Of a DNA stretch of 64,000 bases, positions 34,335-44,075 are shown in pieces (positions within the stretch are counted from its first letter, which is position 1; every line of letters starts with the position of its first letter). Location: assembly GCF_000716715.1 (NCBI RefSeq), contig NZ_JNYJ01000061.1, positions 51,613-115,612 of the forward strand. Reading direction: 5' to 3'. The notes under the pieces were generated by a model that ran no database searches, was not told the origin of the DNA, and saw only the letters and a program-made list of their open reading frames with translations. Position numbers and translations under genes: made by a program. The DNA comes from Dactylosporangium aurantiacum (lineage in GTDB: Bacteria > Actinomycetota > Actinomycetes > Mycobacteriales > Micromonosporaceae).

Positions 34335-34877
34335 ATGGCAACGAACGTCGGCACCCTTCCCGGGCGCACCTCGTGGTGCACCCTCAACGGCGGGCTGTGG
34401 GCCCTGCAGGTGCTGTGGGGGTTCTTCTTCGCCGGCAGCGGCTTCGGCAAGGTGCTGCTGCTCGACGGCACGCTGTACGCGGCGGCGCCCCAGGCGGTGG
34501 CCTGGTACGCGGCGGTGCCGCAGCCCCTGATCGTCTTCATCGGCGTATGCGAGGTGCTCGGCGGCGTCGGGCTGATCCTGCCGGCGCTCACCCGGGTCGC
34601 GCCCCGGCTGACCCCGCTCGCGGGCGCCGGCCTCGCCCTCACCATGCTCCTGGCCGCCGGTTTCCATCTGGTACGCGGTGAGCACGCGCTGGTGCCCGCC
34701 AACGTCGTGCTCGGCGCGGTGGCGGCGTTCGTCGCGGCGGGACGGTGGCGCCTGCGGCCCGTCGCCGCCGCCCCGGTCACCGCGGCGCGCGTGCTCGGCT
34801 CGGTCGCGGTGCTCGTGGCGATGGCCGTGCTGGTGTTCGCGCCGACCTGGTACACGATGACCCACACCTACGGCTGA
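34335..34877 (+). CDS. DoxX-family membrane protein
   Basis: A 180-residue protein with four hydrophobic helices in DoxX order: LQVLWGFFFAGSGFGKVL with the GxGxxK-like signature, LIVFIGVCEVLGGVGLILPAL, LTPLAGAGLALTMLLAAGFHLVRGE, and a last helix near ARVLGSVAVLVAMAVLVF. DoxX proteins are small oxidoreductase-associated membrane proteins, sometimes linked to redox or thiosulphate metabolism. AAGGAGA precedes the ATG at 34335 and can be sequestered in a hairpin. No operon partner. Confidence 0.85.
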   Translation: MATNVGTLPGRTSWCTLNGGLWALQVLWGFFFAGSGFGKVLLLDGTLYAAAPQAVAWYAAVPQPLIVFIGVCEVLGGVGLILPALTRVAPRLTPLAGAGLALTMLLAAGFHLVRGEHALVPANVVLGAVAAFVAAGRWRLRPVAAAPVTAARVLGSVAVLVAMAVLVFAPTWYTMTHTYG

Positions 34878-34916
34878 ACGCGCCCGGTCGCCCGCCGCCC
34901 CGCGCCCGCATCGGCG

Positions 34917-35390
34917 TCAGTGCCCGTGGTCGCCGCCGCCGATGCGTTCGCTGAGCTCGAACATGTTGCCCCACGGGTCGCGGAAGAACGCGAGCCGGGC
35001 GCTGATGTCGTCGATCTCGAACGGCGGGTTGACGACGTCGACCCCGCGCCTGCGCAGCTCGGCGAGCGTCTCGTCGACGCTGTCGACCGAGAGGCAGACA
35101 TGGTTGTAGCCGTTCACCGACAGGCTCGCGTCGACGTCGCCGAACACGGTCTGGGCGGCGGCGCCCGGCCCGCCCAGGATCTCCAGGTGGAAGTCGTCCT
35201 GGTTGGGTGGCATGACGTACGCGAGGGTCAGGTCGCCGTACGGCCAGACCTGCAGGATCCGCCAGCCCATCGTGTCGACCCAGAACGCCCGGGCCTGCTC
35301 GTAGTCGGGGTAGCGGATACCGGTGTGATGCCCCCGCATCGACGCGAACGGCGATCGCGGGTCCTTCGGAGGGTTGGCCGGCAATGGCAT
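34917..35390 (-). CDS. VOC-family (glyoxalase-like) protein
   Basis: A 157-residue vicinal-oxygen-chelate protein with the paired beta-alpha-beta-beta-beta modules: HHTGIRYPDYEQARAFWVDTMGW, DFHLEILGG, then YNHVCLSVDSVDETLAELRRRG and RLAFFRDPWGNMFELSE. Metal ligands are likely the His of HHTGI, the Glu of HLEIL, the His of YNHVC and the Glu of MFELSE, as in glyoxalase or bleomycin-resistance relatives. ATG 35390 with AAGGAG upstream. Divergent from the MmyB-type regulator, which probably controls it. Confidence 0.88.
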   Translation of the reverse strand: MPLPANPPKDPRSPFASMRGHHTGIRYPDYEQARAFWVDTMGWRILQVWPYGDLTLAYVMPPNQDDFHLEILGGPGAAAQTVFGDVDASLSVNGYNHVCLSVDSVDETLAELRRRGVDVVNPPFEIDDISARLAFFRDPWGNMFELSERIGGGDHGH

Positions 35391-35540
35391 GGGGTGACTC
35401 CTTCGTGGCGCGGCTGTCGGACCCATCCTCGGAAGCGCACCTGGGGCTCGGACAGTGGATGGCCGGTAGCCGTTGTCCTGGCTCTGGCAGTACTACCCGG
35501 CACGGGACGGCGACGCCCGGACGCGGGCAGACTGTTCGGT

Positions 35541-36383
35541 ATGACGTCCGGCAACGAGCTGCGCGCGTTCCTCACCTCGCGCCGCGCGGCGATCTCGCCG
35601 CAGGAGGCCGGCCTGCCCGTCCCGGCGACCACCCGCCGGGTCAAGGGGCTGCGGCGGGAGGAGGTCGCCATCCTGGCCGGGGTCAGCGTCGACTATTACG
35701 TGAAGCTGGAGCAGGGCCGCGCCGGCAACGTCTCGGACCAGGTGATCGAGGCGGTCGGGCGGGCGCTGCGGCTGGACGACGTCGAGTCCCGGCACCTGCG
35801 GTCACTGCTGCGGCCGGGCAGCGGCCCCGCGCCCGGCGTGGTCAAGGCCCGGCCCGCGCTGCTGTCCATGGTCCACGCGCTGAACGTGCCCGCGGTCATC
35901 CACGGCCCGCACCTGGAGGTGCTCGGCGCCAACCACGCCGCCAAGGCGCTGATCGCCGACTTCGACGCGATGCCGGTGGCACAGCGCAACACGGCGAGGT
36001 GGACGTTCCTCGACCCGCGCGCCCGGATCGTGTACCCCGACTGGTCCCGCGTCGCCGGCGGCGTGGTCGCCTTCCTGCGGGCGTCCTCGGTGGACGCGGA
36101 CGACGAGGTGCTGCGCCGCCTGGTGGCCGAGCTGAGCGCGGCGTCGGACGAGTTCGCCCGGATGTGGGCCGCGTACCGCCTCTCCGACCACCGGTACGGC
36201 GTCAAGCGCTTCTTCAACGAGGTGGTGGGCGAGCTGCGCCTCAACTTCCACACCATGCGCTCACCCGACGGCCGGCCGCAGTCCGTGGTCATCTACTCGG
36301 CCGACACCGGCTCCCCGTCGGAGGAGAAGCTGCGGCTGCTGTCCAGCTGGACCGCCGCCTCGCCGGCGCCTCCACCGCGGTAG
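35541..36383 (+). CDS. MmyB-type XRE transcriptional regulator
   Basis: A 280-residue regulator. N-terminal XRE helix-turn-helix: GNELRAFLTSRRAAISPQEAG, VKGLRREEVAILAGVSVDYYVKLEQGR; then the MmyB-like ligand domain (VHALNVPAVIHGPHLEVLGANHAAKAL and later VKRFFNEVVGELRLNFHTM). MmyB-like regulators bind fatty acids and usually act on an adjacent divergent oxidoreductase or VOC gene, here 35390. ATG at 35541. Ends 7 bp before the end of the convergent chemotaxis receptor. Confidence 0.9.
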   Translation: MTSGNELRAFLTSRRAAISPQEAGLPVPATTRRVKGLRREEVAILAGVSVDYYVKLEQGRAGNVSDQVIEAVGRALRLDDVESRHLRSLLRPGSGPAPGVVKARPALLSMVHALNVPAVIHGPHLEVLGANHAAKALIADFDAMPVAQRNTARWTFLDPRARIVYPDWSRVAGGVVAFLRASSVDADDEVLRRLVAELSAASDEFARMWAAYRLSDHRYGVKRFFNEVVGELRLNFHTMRSPDGRPQSVVIYSADTGSPSEEKLRLLSSWTAASPAPPPR

Positions 36384-36390
36384 GGCGCGG

Positions 36391-38007
36391 TCAGACCCGG
36401 AACTGGCCGACCAGGGCCCGCAGCTCGCGGCTCATGGCGGACAGGTCGTGCGCGGCGGTGCGGGTGTCCTCCACCCCGTCGGTGGTGGCCCGGGCGGCCT
36501 CGGAGATGGTCGAGATGTCCGCGGCGATGTCCGCCGAGCCGGCCGCCGCCTGGGAGATGTTGCGGCTCATCTCGGTGGTGGTGGCCGTCTGCTGCTCGAC
36601 GGCCGCCGCGATGGTGGTCTGGTAGTCGCCGAGCCGGCCGGTGATCTCGACGATCCGGTTGATCGCCTCCGTCGCGGCGGCCGTGTCGGCCTGGATGCTC
36701 TGCACCTTCGCGGCGATGTCGCCGGTGGCCCGGCCGGTCTCCTGCGCGAGGTCCTTGACCTCGCCGGCGACGACCGCGAACCCCTTGCCGGCCGCACCGG
36801 CGCGGGCGGCCTCGATGGTGGCGTTGAGCGCGAGCAGGTTCGTCTGCTCGGCGATGTCGTTGATGACCTTGATGACGTCGCCGATCTGGCGGCTCGAACC
36901 GGTCAGCCGCCCGATCAGGTCGAACGCGGAGTGCGTCAGCTCCGTCGTCTGCCCGCCGATCCGGGCCGCCTCCGCGGTCGTGCCGGCGATCTGCTGGATC
37001 GAGGCGCTCATCTGCTCGGCGCCGGTGGCGACGGTCCGCACGTTGTCGGACACCTCGTCGGCCGACGCCACGATCCGCCCCGACCGTGCCGCGGTCTCCT
37101 GGGCGCCCGCCATGATCCTGGTCGAGGTCTCGGTGAGCTGCCGGCTGGCGACCTCGACCGTCGACGCCGACCCGCTGATCGCCCGGACCAGCGAGGAGAT
37201 CTTGTCGGCGAACGTGTTGAACTCCCGACTCACCGCGGTGAACTCGTCGTTGCCGCTGACCGCGAGCCGGTGCGTCAGGTCGCCGTCGCCTTCGGCGATG
37301 TCGGACAGCCGGTCGTGCAGCGCCCGGAGGGGCCGGACGATCGACAACGACAGCGCCAACGCCATCAGCGTCGACAGCGCCAGGGCGACACCGCCCACGA
37401 CGTCCGCCAGCCGGCCGGTGCGGCCCGCCGTGGCCCGCGCCGACTCCCCGGCGGCGTCGGCCCGCTGCTGCGCGCGGACGAGGAGCTGGTCGACGGGTTC
37501 GCTGATCTGGGCGTACACCTGCAGGCCCTCACCGACGACGAGGTCGTTGGCCACCCGCGTCTGCTCGGGCGTGCCGGCCCGATAGGCCGCGACGACCCGG
37601 TCGTCCAGCCGCGCGAACTCGTCGAACGCGGTGCGGATCGCCTGCACGTCCTCGCGGTCCGCGGCCGGCAGCGGCAGCCGCGCCATCGTCTCGAGCTCGG
37701 CGGCGAAGTCCCGCATCGAGCCCAGGAACGCCGCCCGCGTCTCACCCGAGTCGTCGGCGGCGCCCGGCGCGCCCCGCACGATGTCGAACGCGTACCCGAC
37801 CTGCCAGCCGGAGATGTCGGTGATGCGGAACTTCAACTGCTCGGCGGCGTCGAGCTGGGCCCGGGCCGCGGCGAGCCGCTCGGCGGTCTGCCGGGTCCCG
37901 CGTGACGCGGTCGCCGCCGCCAGCCAGATGGCCACTACACAGAGCGCGATGATGGTGAAGCCGACGACCAGCCGCGGTATCACTCCGGTGCTTCGCAGTA
38001 CGCCCAT
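36391..38007 (-). CDS. Methyl-accepting chemotaxis protein
   Basis: A 538-residue transducer: transmembrane helix (about 11-35), a four-helix-bundle 4HB sensor of about 165 residues, second transmembrane helix near [22 protein letters not shown] ([19 protein letters not shown]), and a long coiled-coil signalling domain with the conserved hairpin tip [20 protein letters not shown] and [17 protein letters not shown]. No C-terminal methylesterase pentapeptide. Senses an external or membrane signal and couples to CheA/CheW; a partial cheA lies at the right edge of the window. Confidence 0.94.
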   Translation of the reverse strand: MGVLRSTGVIPRLVVGFTIIALCVVAIWLAAATASRGTRQTAERLAAARAQLDAAEQLKFRITDISGWQVGYAFDIVRGAPGAADDSGETRAAFLGSMRDFAAELETMARLPLPAADREDVQAIRTAFDEFARLDDRVVAAYRAGTPEQTRVANDLVVGEGLQVYAQISEPVDQLLVRAQQRADAAGESARATAGRTGRLADVVGGVALALSTLMALALSLSIVRPLRALHDRLSDIAEGDGDLTHRLAVSGNDEFTAVSREFNTFADKISSLVRAISGSASTVEVASRQLTETSTRIMAGAQETAARSGRIVASADEVSDNVRTVATGAEQMSASIQQIAGTTAEAARIGGQTTELTHSAFDLIGRLTGSSRQIGDVIKVINDIAEQTNLLALNATIEAARAGAAGKGFAVVAGEVKDLAQETGRATGDIAAKVQSIQADTAAATEAINRIVEITGRLGDYQTTIAAAVEQQTATTTEMSRNISQAAAGSADIAADISTISEAARATTDGVEDTRTAAHDLSAMSRELRALVGQFRV

Positions 38008-38151
38008 GGTTCCCCCGCTGGGACTAGGCTCTTTTGCGGTCCCATCGGCCCGACTCCGACGATCTTGAGCGAACTCCACGAACGGCGTGGGTCTCGTGGG
38101 CCTCGCGGGCCTCGCGGGCCTCGCGGCGTCGGTGAACAGGGGGACGGGCGG

Positions 38152-38424
38152 ATGTCTGCGCTGCTGGCCGTGCTCGCGGACGTCCGGGCGATGCTCGCCC
38201 GCCCCGGCAACGACTACAGCTGGTCGTCGTTCGTGGACGCCGAGGCCGCCCTGGAGGAGATCGACGCCGCGGTCGCGGTGGTGCTCTCCGGCGGTACGCC
38301 CACCGCATGCCACGTGCTCTTCGCCCCCACGGGGCCGATCCAGGAGGTCGCCCTCTCCAGCGGCTGGGGCGACGAGTTCCTGACCCTGGCCGCCCGCTTC
38401 GACGCCGCCGTCCGGTCCCTGTGA
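38152..38424 (+). CDS. Small hypothetical protein
   Basis: A 90-residue protein, [19 protein letters not shown] then [22 protein letters not shown] and [32 protein letters not shown]. Mixed alpha/beta, no membrane segment, no recognised family; the size and helix-Asp/Glu pattern resemble small actinobacterial hypothetical proteins. GGGGGAC precedes the ATG at distance. A 9-bp direct repeat (CCTCGCGGG, three copies, 38100-38126) lies in the leader. Its stop ends 2 bp before the convergent EcsC-like gene. Confidence 0.6.
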   Translation: MSALLAVLADVRAMLARPGNDYSWSSFVDAEAALEEIDAAVAVVLSGGTPTACHVLFAPTGPIQEVALSSGWGDEFLTLAARFDAAVRSL

Positions 38425-38426
38425 GA

Positions 38427-39542
38427 TCAGGGGAGCTCGGGCCCGCCCGCGCCCGCGAGCTCGCCGAGCACGCTGATCGCCTCGTCGACGTCGTCCGGGC
38501 CGGCGTCGGCGAAGGATTCGGGTGCCTCCTCGTCGGCGAGGTGCGGGTACTTCTCGAGGAGGAACCGCCGCCGGTACGCGACGTCGGCGGCGTCGACGAT
38601 CCGCTCCACGGTCGCCCAGTTGAAGGCCCCGCCGATGATGATTCCGGCCGCGGGCACGACCTTGCCGAGCGACTGCTTGGTGATGCGGACGCCGAACGCC
38701 TTGCCGAACTGCCGGTAGACCTGGGCGATCAGGGACTGCTCCAGGACGGGCCACGCCTTGCCGCGCACGAGCGCCTGCGTGAGCCGTGAGATGTCGGCCA
38801 TGGCGGCGGTCTTCGCGCCGGACGACATCGCCGTCCCGGCGTTGACGACGGACATCACGAAGAGCTTCTCGCCGGGTTCTTCGGGGTCGTAGCCGTAGAG
38901 CAGCGAGACCTGGCCGACGGAACGGGACGCGAGCCCGAGCACGACCGCGGCGTCGCCGGCCATGGCACCGGCGATCGCACCCGCCGAGGGCGCCGCGGCC
39001 GCGCCGGCGGAGGCGACGGTGACGAGTGCCCCGCCGGAGATCGCAAGCCCCGCCCCGGCTCCGGAGGCGGCCGCGATGGCCGGGTAGTACAGGCGCGCCC
39101 CTCGTCCACGGACGGCGTCGATCTGTTCGAGGTCGAGGCGGCGCAGCTCGGCGAGCGACGCGACGTCGTGCCTGAGCTTCCGGTGGCGCGCCACGACCCG
39201 GTCGGGTGATAGCCCCACCCGTGAGACCCGTCCCACGGTGTCCCGGATCGACCCGAGCGCCGCGCCGCTCCAGTCGGCCACACCATCGGGGATGGCATCG
39301 GCCGCCTTGCGAGCCCCGGAGCTGACGGCGGTCGCACCCTTGGCGACGATCTGCTGCCCGCGTGACACGGCCGACTGGGCCCGTGGGCTGCGCTCCAGGT
39401 ATTTCGTGGCCCGCTCGCCGAGCCGCGCGGCGCCGGTGGCGACCTGCTCGCCGGCGCTCCTCATCATCCGGGACAACAGGCGGCCCTTGAACTGCTGGAT
39501 GTCATTCCATGCCTGGAGCTCGTATGCCGATGGTTCCGCCAT
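38427..39542 (-). CDS. EcsC-family protein
   Basis: A 371-residue EcsC-domain protein. The N-terminal third is polar and helical with repeated [20 protein letters not shown] stretches; the middle contains a Gly/Ala-rich membrane-interacting segment ([41 protein letters not shown]) and [35 protein letters not shown], the typical EcsC motif (G-R-K-Q-G-G). EcsC relatives are linked to ABC-transporter maturation and secretion. ATG 39542. Convergent with the small ORF at 38152; divergent from the frameshifted XRE gene. Confidence 0.85.
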   Translation of the reverse strand: MAEPSAYELQAWNDIQQFKGRLLSRMMRSAGEQVATGAARLGERATKYLERSPRAQSAVSRGQQIVAKGATAVSSGARKAADAIPDGVADWSGAALGSIRDTVGRVSRVGLSPDRVVARHRKLRHDVASLAELRRLDLEQIDAVRGRGARLYYPAIAAASGAGAGLAISGGALVTVASAGAAAAPSAGAIAGAMAGDAAVVLGLASRSVGQVSLLYGYDPEEPGEKLFVMSVVNAGTAMSSGAKTAAMADISRLTQALVRGKAWPVLEQSLIAQVYRQFGKAFGVRITKQSLGKVVPAAGIIIGGAFNWATVERIVDAADVAYRRRFLLEKYPHLADEEAPESFADAGPDDVDEAISVLGELAGAGGPELP

Positions 39543-39686
39543 GCCGGAACCGTAGTGGCTCGTGCCGCCGCGCAGCATTGACCAAGTGGATACCGGATCT
39601 GATCATTCGGCGCCGGACGGCCGACGGTTGCGAGGCGCTGCCGCAGTATTGCAGAAGAGGTATGTCCCTTGGGAGGGCTGGACGTC

Positions 39687-40557
39687 ATGGCTTCGGGTGA
39701 CTCGCCCGCGGTGGCTCGCCGTATGGTTCGCCTGGCGATCCGTGACGCGCGCTTGGCGATGGGTCTCACCCAGTCGACCGTGGCCGATGCCATGGAGTGG
39801 TCACTTTCCAAGGTCATGCGCATCGAGAATGGCGAGGTCACGATTTCGCAGAACGACTTGCGACCGCTGCTCGCGTACCTCGGCGTACGTGACAAGGCGC
39901 GGGTTGACGAGCTCGTGCAGGCCGTCAAGGCGTCGAAACAGCGCCGCCGGTGGTGGGAGGGGTCGAGGTTCGCGGGCCTGCTGACCCCGGCCATGCAGCA
40001 GTGGTTCAGCTACGAGGCCGAGGCCAGCACCATGCTCATCTACTGCGCGGTGAATTTCCCGGGCTTCCTGCAGACCGCGCAGTTCGCCGGCCAAGTGCTG
40101 GGCTTCTTCGACGACGTGCTGTCGCCCGAGGCGATGGCCGCGTGCGTGGAGACCCGCGCGATGCGGCGGCGGGCGCTCGAATCCCGCGGCACCCGGCCCG
40201 ACGCCCGGGTGATCCTCGACGAGTCGGTGCTGTTTCGCACCCAGGGCCGGCTGGACGTCTTGGCCGCAGCTGGACTCGGTCACGAAGGCGATCGCAGAGG
40301 GTTGGCTGACGGTGCGCATCGCGCCGTTCGCCCTGCCGGCGGCCGGCATCGGGAACTGGGAGATCTTCTACCTCGGTGTCGAGGACATCGAGCATGCGGT
40401 GCTCTACCGCGAGAACTCGACCAGCGACGAGATCATCGACGACCGGATGAGCCTGGAACGGCATCTGGCGCAATGGGAGAAGATCTGGCACGCCGCATTC
40501 GACGAGGCTCAGTCGAAGGAAATGATCGAGACCCGCGCGAACGAGCTCCGGCCTTGA
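39687..40557 (+). pseudogene. XRE/DUF5753 regulator with a frameshift at about 40266
   Basis: The 5' frame encodes an XRE helix-turn-helix (LAIRDARLAMGLTQSTVADAM and SLSKVMRIENGEVTISQNDL) and the first half of a DUF5753 domain (LLTPAMQQWFSYEAEASTM, VILDESVLFRTQG). It then leaves homology at about 40266 (VLA|A). From the next base a second frame continues the domain: QLDSVTKAIAEGWLTVRIAPF, VEDIEHAVLYRENST, and ends at TGA 40557. One base too many (or two too few) after GTCTTGGCC breaks the gene. If real it is inactive; sequencing error is possible. ATG 39687 after GGGAGGG. DUF5753/DUF397 pairs are regulators, but no DUF397 gene follows. Confidence 0.8.
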
Positions 40558-40591
40558 GCAAGCGGGTTGCGCGGCATGGCAGGGTGATGGC

Positions 40592-41011
40592 GTGCCTGGG
40601 TCCCCGGAGGTGTCGCTGCTCGGCTATGTCGACGACAAGGTAGCGCCGGACACGGTGGCTGGGCTGGAGCAGCTGGTCGCCCAGTTGGTCCAGTCGCGTG
40701 AGTGGGCCGGCGCGCCACCTGCGTTCGTCGACAGCATCGACCCCGCCGGGGTGCACACGTGCGGGGTGGTCTTGTGGTTGACGGACGTGCGCGCGCCGGA
40801 GGCGGCAACCGTGTCGGCCGACTTGGACCGGCGCGAGTTGGCCGATGCCAAGGCTGTGGTCGACGCCCTGGCCGGGTTCTCCGGTCGCACGGGCCTGACC
40901 GTCGGCGTTGAGTACGGCGGCGAGTCGGTCGGGTGGATCGAGGCCGGCCGGCCCGACGAGGGAATCCGTGAGGGTCTGATCGGTGAGTGGGAGCGGGGGA
41001 TCGCCGGCTGA
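40592..41011 (+). CDS. Hypothetical 139-residue protein
   Basis: Starts at GTG 40592 35 bp after the frameshifted regulator, with GCAGGGTGATGG upstream. Regions: VSLLGYVDDKVAPDTVAGLEQLVAQLVQ, VLWLTDVRAPEAATVSADLDRRELADAKAVVDAL, GVEYGGESVGWIEAGRPDEGIREGLIGEWERG. The fold looks alpha/beta; no motif recognised. In the position where DUF397 genes usually follow DUF5753 regulators, but it is not DUF397. Probably co-transcribed with the upstream gene. Confidence 0.55.
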   Translation: MPGSPEVSLLGYVDDKVAPDTVAGLEQLVAQLVQSREWAGAPPAFVDSIDPAGVHTCGVVLWLTDVRAPEAATVSADLDRRELADAKAVVDALAGFSGRTGLTVGVEYGGESVGWIEAGRPDEGIREGLIGEWERGIAG

Positions 41012-41107
41012 GCCGGCAGCCCCGAGCGGCCCTCGGTCACCCACCGGTGCACGGGTCTGCGAGCGTGTTCGCGGACAAGGGGTGTGGTGGAGCTGAGGAG
41101 TCGTTCC

Positions 41108-42454
41108 ATGCGTATGTGTCGGGTCGTCTGGCGGCGTTGTCGCGGATGGCGATGCGCTGTTGCCGTGGTCGTGGCCCTGGTGTGCGCAGTCGTGGCCGTC
41201 GTGCCCGGCCTGCGCCTCGTGCCGCAACCGGCCGAGGGCGGCCCGGCCATTCCCCGCGGCGTCGAGCTTCCGTACTCCTGGCAGGCGACGGTCGACATGG
41301 CGCCGCCCGGCCCGGCGATGGTGCTGTTCGGCGGCGACAGTCTGGCGTTGAGCAGCGACCCCTTCGAGGAAGACGGCGGCAAGCTCGCCGTTGTCGGCCG
41401 CGACGGCGCCTACCGCATGCTGCGTTATCCCAACGACGGGCTGCGTGCCGGGCAGGACGTGCGGCTGTCCCCGGACGGCAACCTCGTCGCGCAGAGCATG
41501 CTGACCGGCGGTCCGGCAGCCGGGTGGCTGGTCGTCACCGACCTGCGCACCGGCCGCAGCCGCGGCTACGGCGACGGGCCGCCGGCCTGCTGCTTCGAGG
41601 TCGCGGCGTGGCGCCCGGACAGCGGCGCCGTCCTGGTCCTGCACGGCGACAACAACCACCATGACCCGGCAACCGACCGGCCACTGGCGCAGTACGTCCT
41701 GGTCGACGTCGCCAGCGGCGCCCTGCTCCCGGTCGACGACGTGTTTACACGCGACCCCACCGCCTCGGCATGGGTGGCGGCGTTCTCCCCGGACGGCCGC
41801 GGGTTCGTCGCGACGAGACCCACCACCGACGGCACCGAGCTGCGCGGCTACGACGCCACCGGCCGGCGGCGGTGGACCCGCGACCTCGGCCAGCGGCGGC
41901 TGGCCGGCGCGGGCGCCTACACACCGGACGGTTCGGCGGTGGCCCTGCTGAGCATCGACGGCTGCCCGAAGGACTGCGACCACGACCAGTTCCTCGCCCG
42001 GCGGTGGCGGGTCACCTATCTGGACGCCGCCACCGGGGCGGACCGCGAAGGGCCGGCGTTGCCAGAGGTGACCGGCCCGGCGGTACGCGCGCTCGGCTGG
42101 CACGGCGACGCCCTCATCGTCGTGCGGTACGAGTACGAGGACGGCGCACAGGGCCCGGACGAGACGGACCCGTGGGGGACCCGCCACGTCCGCGTGCTGG
42201 CGCTGCGGCCGGACGGCACCACAAGCGTCGTGTTCGACCCGCCGGCCGACGTCATCTCCGTCGACATCGCGCAGGACCTGCTGCGCGAGGGGCGGTTCGG
42301 CGGTCCCGTGCCGGAGCCCGCCGCGCTGCCCGCCCGCTGGTCGGTGATCGCGCAGGAGGCGCCGTGCCTGCTGGTACCGGTGCTGATCGCGGCGGCCGTC
42401 ATCGTCGTGGTCTGGCGGGCGGTCCGCCGGCGCCGCACCGCCGCTCGCGGATAG
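41108..42454 (+). CDS. Membrane-anchored beta-propeller (WD40-like) protein
   Basis: A 448-residue protein with an N-terminal signal-anchor (AVAVVVALVCAVVAVVPGLRLV), a large extracytoplasmic domain of WD40/TolB-like blades (LAVVGRDGAYRML, VRLSPDGNLVAQSM, WVAAFSPDGRGFVATR, GAYTPDGSAVALLSIDG), and a C-terminal membrane helix (APCLLVPVLIAAAVIVVVW) followed by an Arg-rich tail. Two anchors may clamp the propeller on the outer membrane face. Cys pairs (PPACCF; GCPKDCDHD) are exposed. ATG 41108 after GAGGAG. Function not known; a sensor or binding scaffold is possible. Confidence 0.75.
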   Translation: MRMCRVVWRRCRGWRCAVAVVVALVCAVVAVVPGLRLVPQPAEGGPAIPRGVELPYSWQATVDMAPPGPAMVLFGGDSLALSSDPFEEDGGKLAVVGRDGAYRMLRYPNDGLRAGQDVRLSPDGNLVAQSMLTGGPAAGWLVVTDLRTGRSRGYGDGPPACCFEVAAWRPDSGAVLVLHGDNNHHDPATDRPLAQYVLVDVASGALLPVDDVFTRDPTASAWVAAFSPDGRGFVATRPTTDGTELRGYDATGRRRWTRDLGQRRLAGAGAYTPDGSAVALLSIDGCPKDCDHDQFLARRWRVTYLDAATGADREGPALPEVTGPAVRALGWHGDALIVVRYEYEDGAQGPDETDPWGTRHVRVLALRPDGTTSVVFDPPADVISVDIAQDLLREGRFGGPVPEPAALPARWSVIAQEAPCLLVPVLIAAAVIVVVWRAVRRRRTAARG

Positions 42455-42596
42455 GAAAGCCGCCGGCCGGTTGTGCCGGTGCGGAAAGTTTCATCCGTGG
42501 CGCCGGGGACAGCAGGCCGTACCCGCGCGACCGCTCCGGCGTCGTTGCTCCGTGCCGGGGCGGGCCGGAACCATGGCCCGTGTGGGGGGCTTCGTG

Positions 42597-44075
42597 ATGC
42601 GCAGGGTTCTTGCCGTGGCCTGCCTGTCTGCCGCGCTGCTCGCGTCGGTCGTGCCACCGGCCGTCGCGGCGGGCGGCGGGCTGGCGGCGTACGAGCACCA
42701 GCGGCTGGTCTGGGCGCCGTGTCCCGGTATCGACAACCCGGAGGTCCGCTGCGCGTCGGTGCGCGTGCCCCTCGACTACGCGCACCCGGCCGGTCGGGCG
42801 ATCGAGATCGTCGTCTCCCGGCGGCCGGCGAGTGACCCGGCGCGGCGGCGCGGCGTGCTGCTCACCACCGGCGGCGGCCCCGGCGGGCCGGGCGTGCCGC
42901 TGCCGGACCAGCTCAGCCACAGCCTCGATGCCGCGGTACTGGCGGCCTACGACCTGGTCGGCTTCGACATGCGCTTCGTCGAGCGCAGCACGCCGATCAC
43001 CTGCGGCCGGCCGACCGAGGAACCGGGCGGATTCTGGGTCCGCGTCGACGGGTACCAGCCGTTCGGCGCGACGGTCGCGCAGGCGCGCCAGTTCGCCCGC
43101 GACTGCGCCCGCAACGCCGGCTGGGCCCTGCCGCACGCCACGACCGCCAACGCCGCCCGAGACATCGACATCATCCGGGCCGCGCTCGGCGAGCCGCGGA
43201 TCTCCTACCTCGGCGGTTCCTACGCCGCGCTGCTCGGCGCCGTGTACGCCACCCTGTTCCCGGGCCGCGTCGACCGGCTGGTGCTCGACAGCCCGCCGGA
43301 CTCGGCCACGATCTGGCGGCAGTACGAGCTCGACCGCACCGCCGCGATGGAGGACAACTACGGCGCGTTCGTGGCGTGGGTGGCCGCCAACGACGCCGCG
43401 TACGGCTTCGGGGCCACCCCGGACGCGGCCGGCGCGGCACTGACGTCCCTGTTCCGCCGGGCCGCGACCGAGCCCATCGTCGCCGGCGACCACGCGTGGA
43501 CCCTCGACGAGCTGGGCTACCTGTTCGTGCTGGCCACGTTCTTCGAGCAGCTGTGGCCGGTCGTCGCCCTCGACGTCGCGGCGATCCGGTCCGGCTCCCC
43601 GCCGCCGATCCCGCTGGACATCCGCGCGTCGGCCGCGCCCGGCACGCCCGGCGTACCGGCCGACAACCACACCGCGGTCAATCAGGTCTTCCGCTGCGCG
43701 GACAACGCCTGGCCCCGGGACCTGCGCACCTACCGGCGCGACCTCGCCGTCCTCGGCCGGGCGTTCCCGGTCTACGGGCCGGCCAACGCCAACGTGGGCC
43801 CGTGCGCCTTCTGGCCGTCGGCGCGGGACAACACCGTCGCGGTGTCGGCGGACCCGGCCGGCGGTGCGCTGGTGCTCGCCGCGCGGCACGACGCCGCGGT
43901 ACCGCCGGCCAACTCCCTGGCCACCCGGGCCGCCATCCGCGGTGCCCGGCTGGTCACGGTGGACCGCCGGGTCCACGTGCCGCTGCTGAGCGGCCAGGCC
44001 ACTCCGTGCATGACCGCGGCCGTGACCGACTACCTGGTGACCGGGGCCCTGCCCGCCGGGGACCTCGCCTGCTGA
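42597..44075 (+). CDS. Secreted TAP-like alpha/beta hydrolase (tripeptidyl aminopeptidase family)
   Basis: A 492-residue protein with signal peptide MRRVLAVACLSAALLASVVPPAVA. Alpha/beta hydrolase core: oxyanion loop GGGPGGPG, nucleophile motif GGSYAALLG (Ser), acid VLAARHDAAVPP (Asp), and a catalytic His in RRVHVPLLSG. The mid-region cap and the YLGGSYAA segment match the TAP/SlpD secreted tripeptidyl aminopeptidase family. Cysteines at CPGIDNPEVRC are typical disulphide formers of secreted members. ATG 42597 with GGGGG upstream; an upstream ATG at 42573 is less likely. Extracellular peptide or ester hydrolysis is expected. Confidence 0.88.
   Translation: MRRVLAVACLSAALLASVVPPAVAAGGGLAAYEHQRLVWAPCPGIDNPEVRCASVRVPLDYAHPAGRAIEIVVSRRPASDPARRRGVLLTTGGGPGGPGVPLPDQLSHSLDAAVLAAYDLVGFDMRFVERSTPITCGRPTEEPGGFWVRVDGYQPFGATVAQARQFARDCARNAGWALPHATTANAARDIDIIRAALGEPRISYLGGSYAALLGAVYATLFPGRVDRLVLDSPPDSATIWRQYELDRTAAMEDNYGAFVAWVAANDAAYGFGATPDAAGAALTSLFRRAATEPIVAGDHAWTLDELGYLFVLATFFEQLWPVVALDVAAIRSGSPPPIPLDIRASAAPGTPGVPADNHTAVNQVFRCADNAWPRDLRTYRRDLAVLGRAFPVYGPANANVGPCAFWPSARDNTVAVSADPAGGALVLAARHDAAVPPANSLATRAAIRGARLVTVDRRVHVPLLSGQATPCMTAAVTDYLVTGALPAGDLAC

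Noticed and set aside
39687..41011. Toxin-antitoxin pair with DUF397
   Set aside because: The second ORF lacks DUF397 features, and the first is frameshifted.
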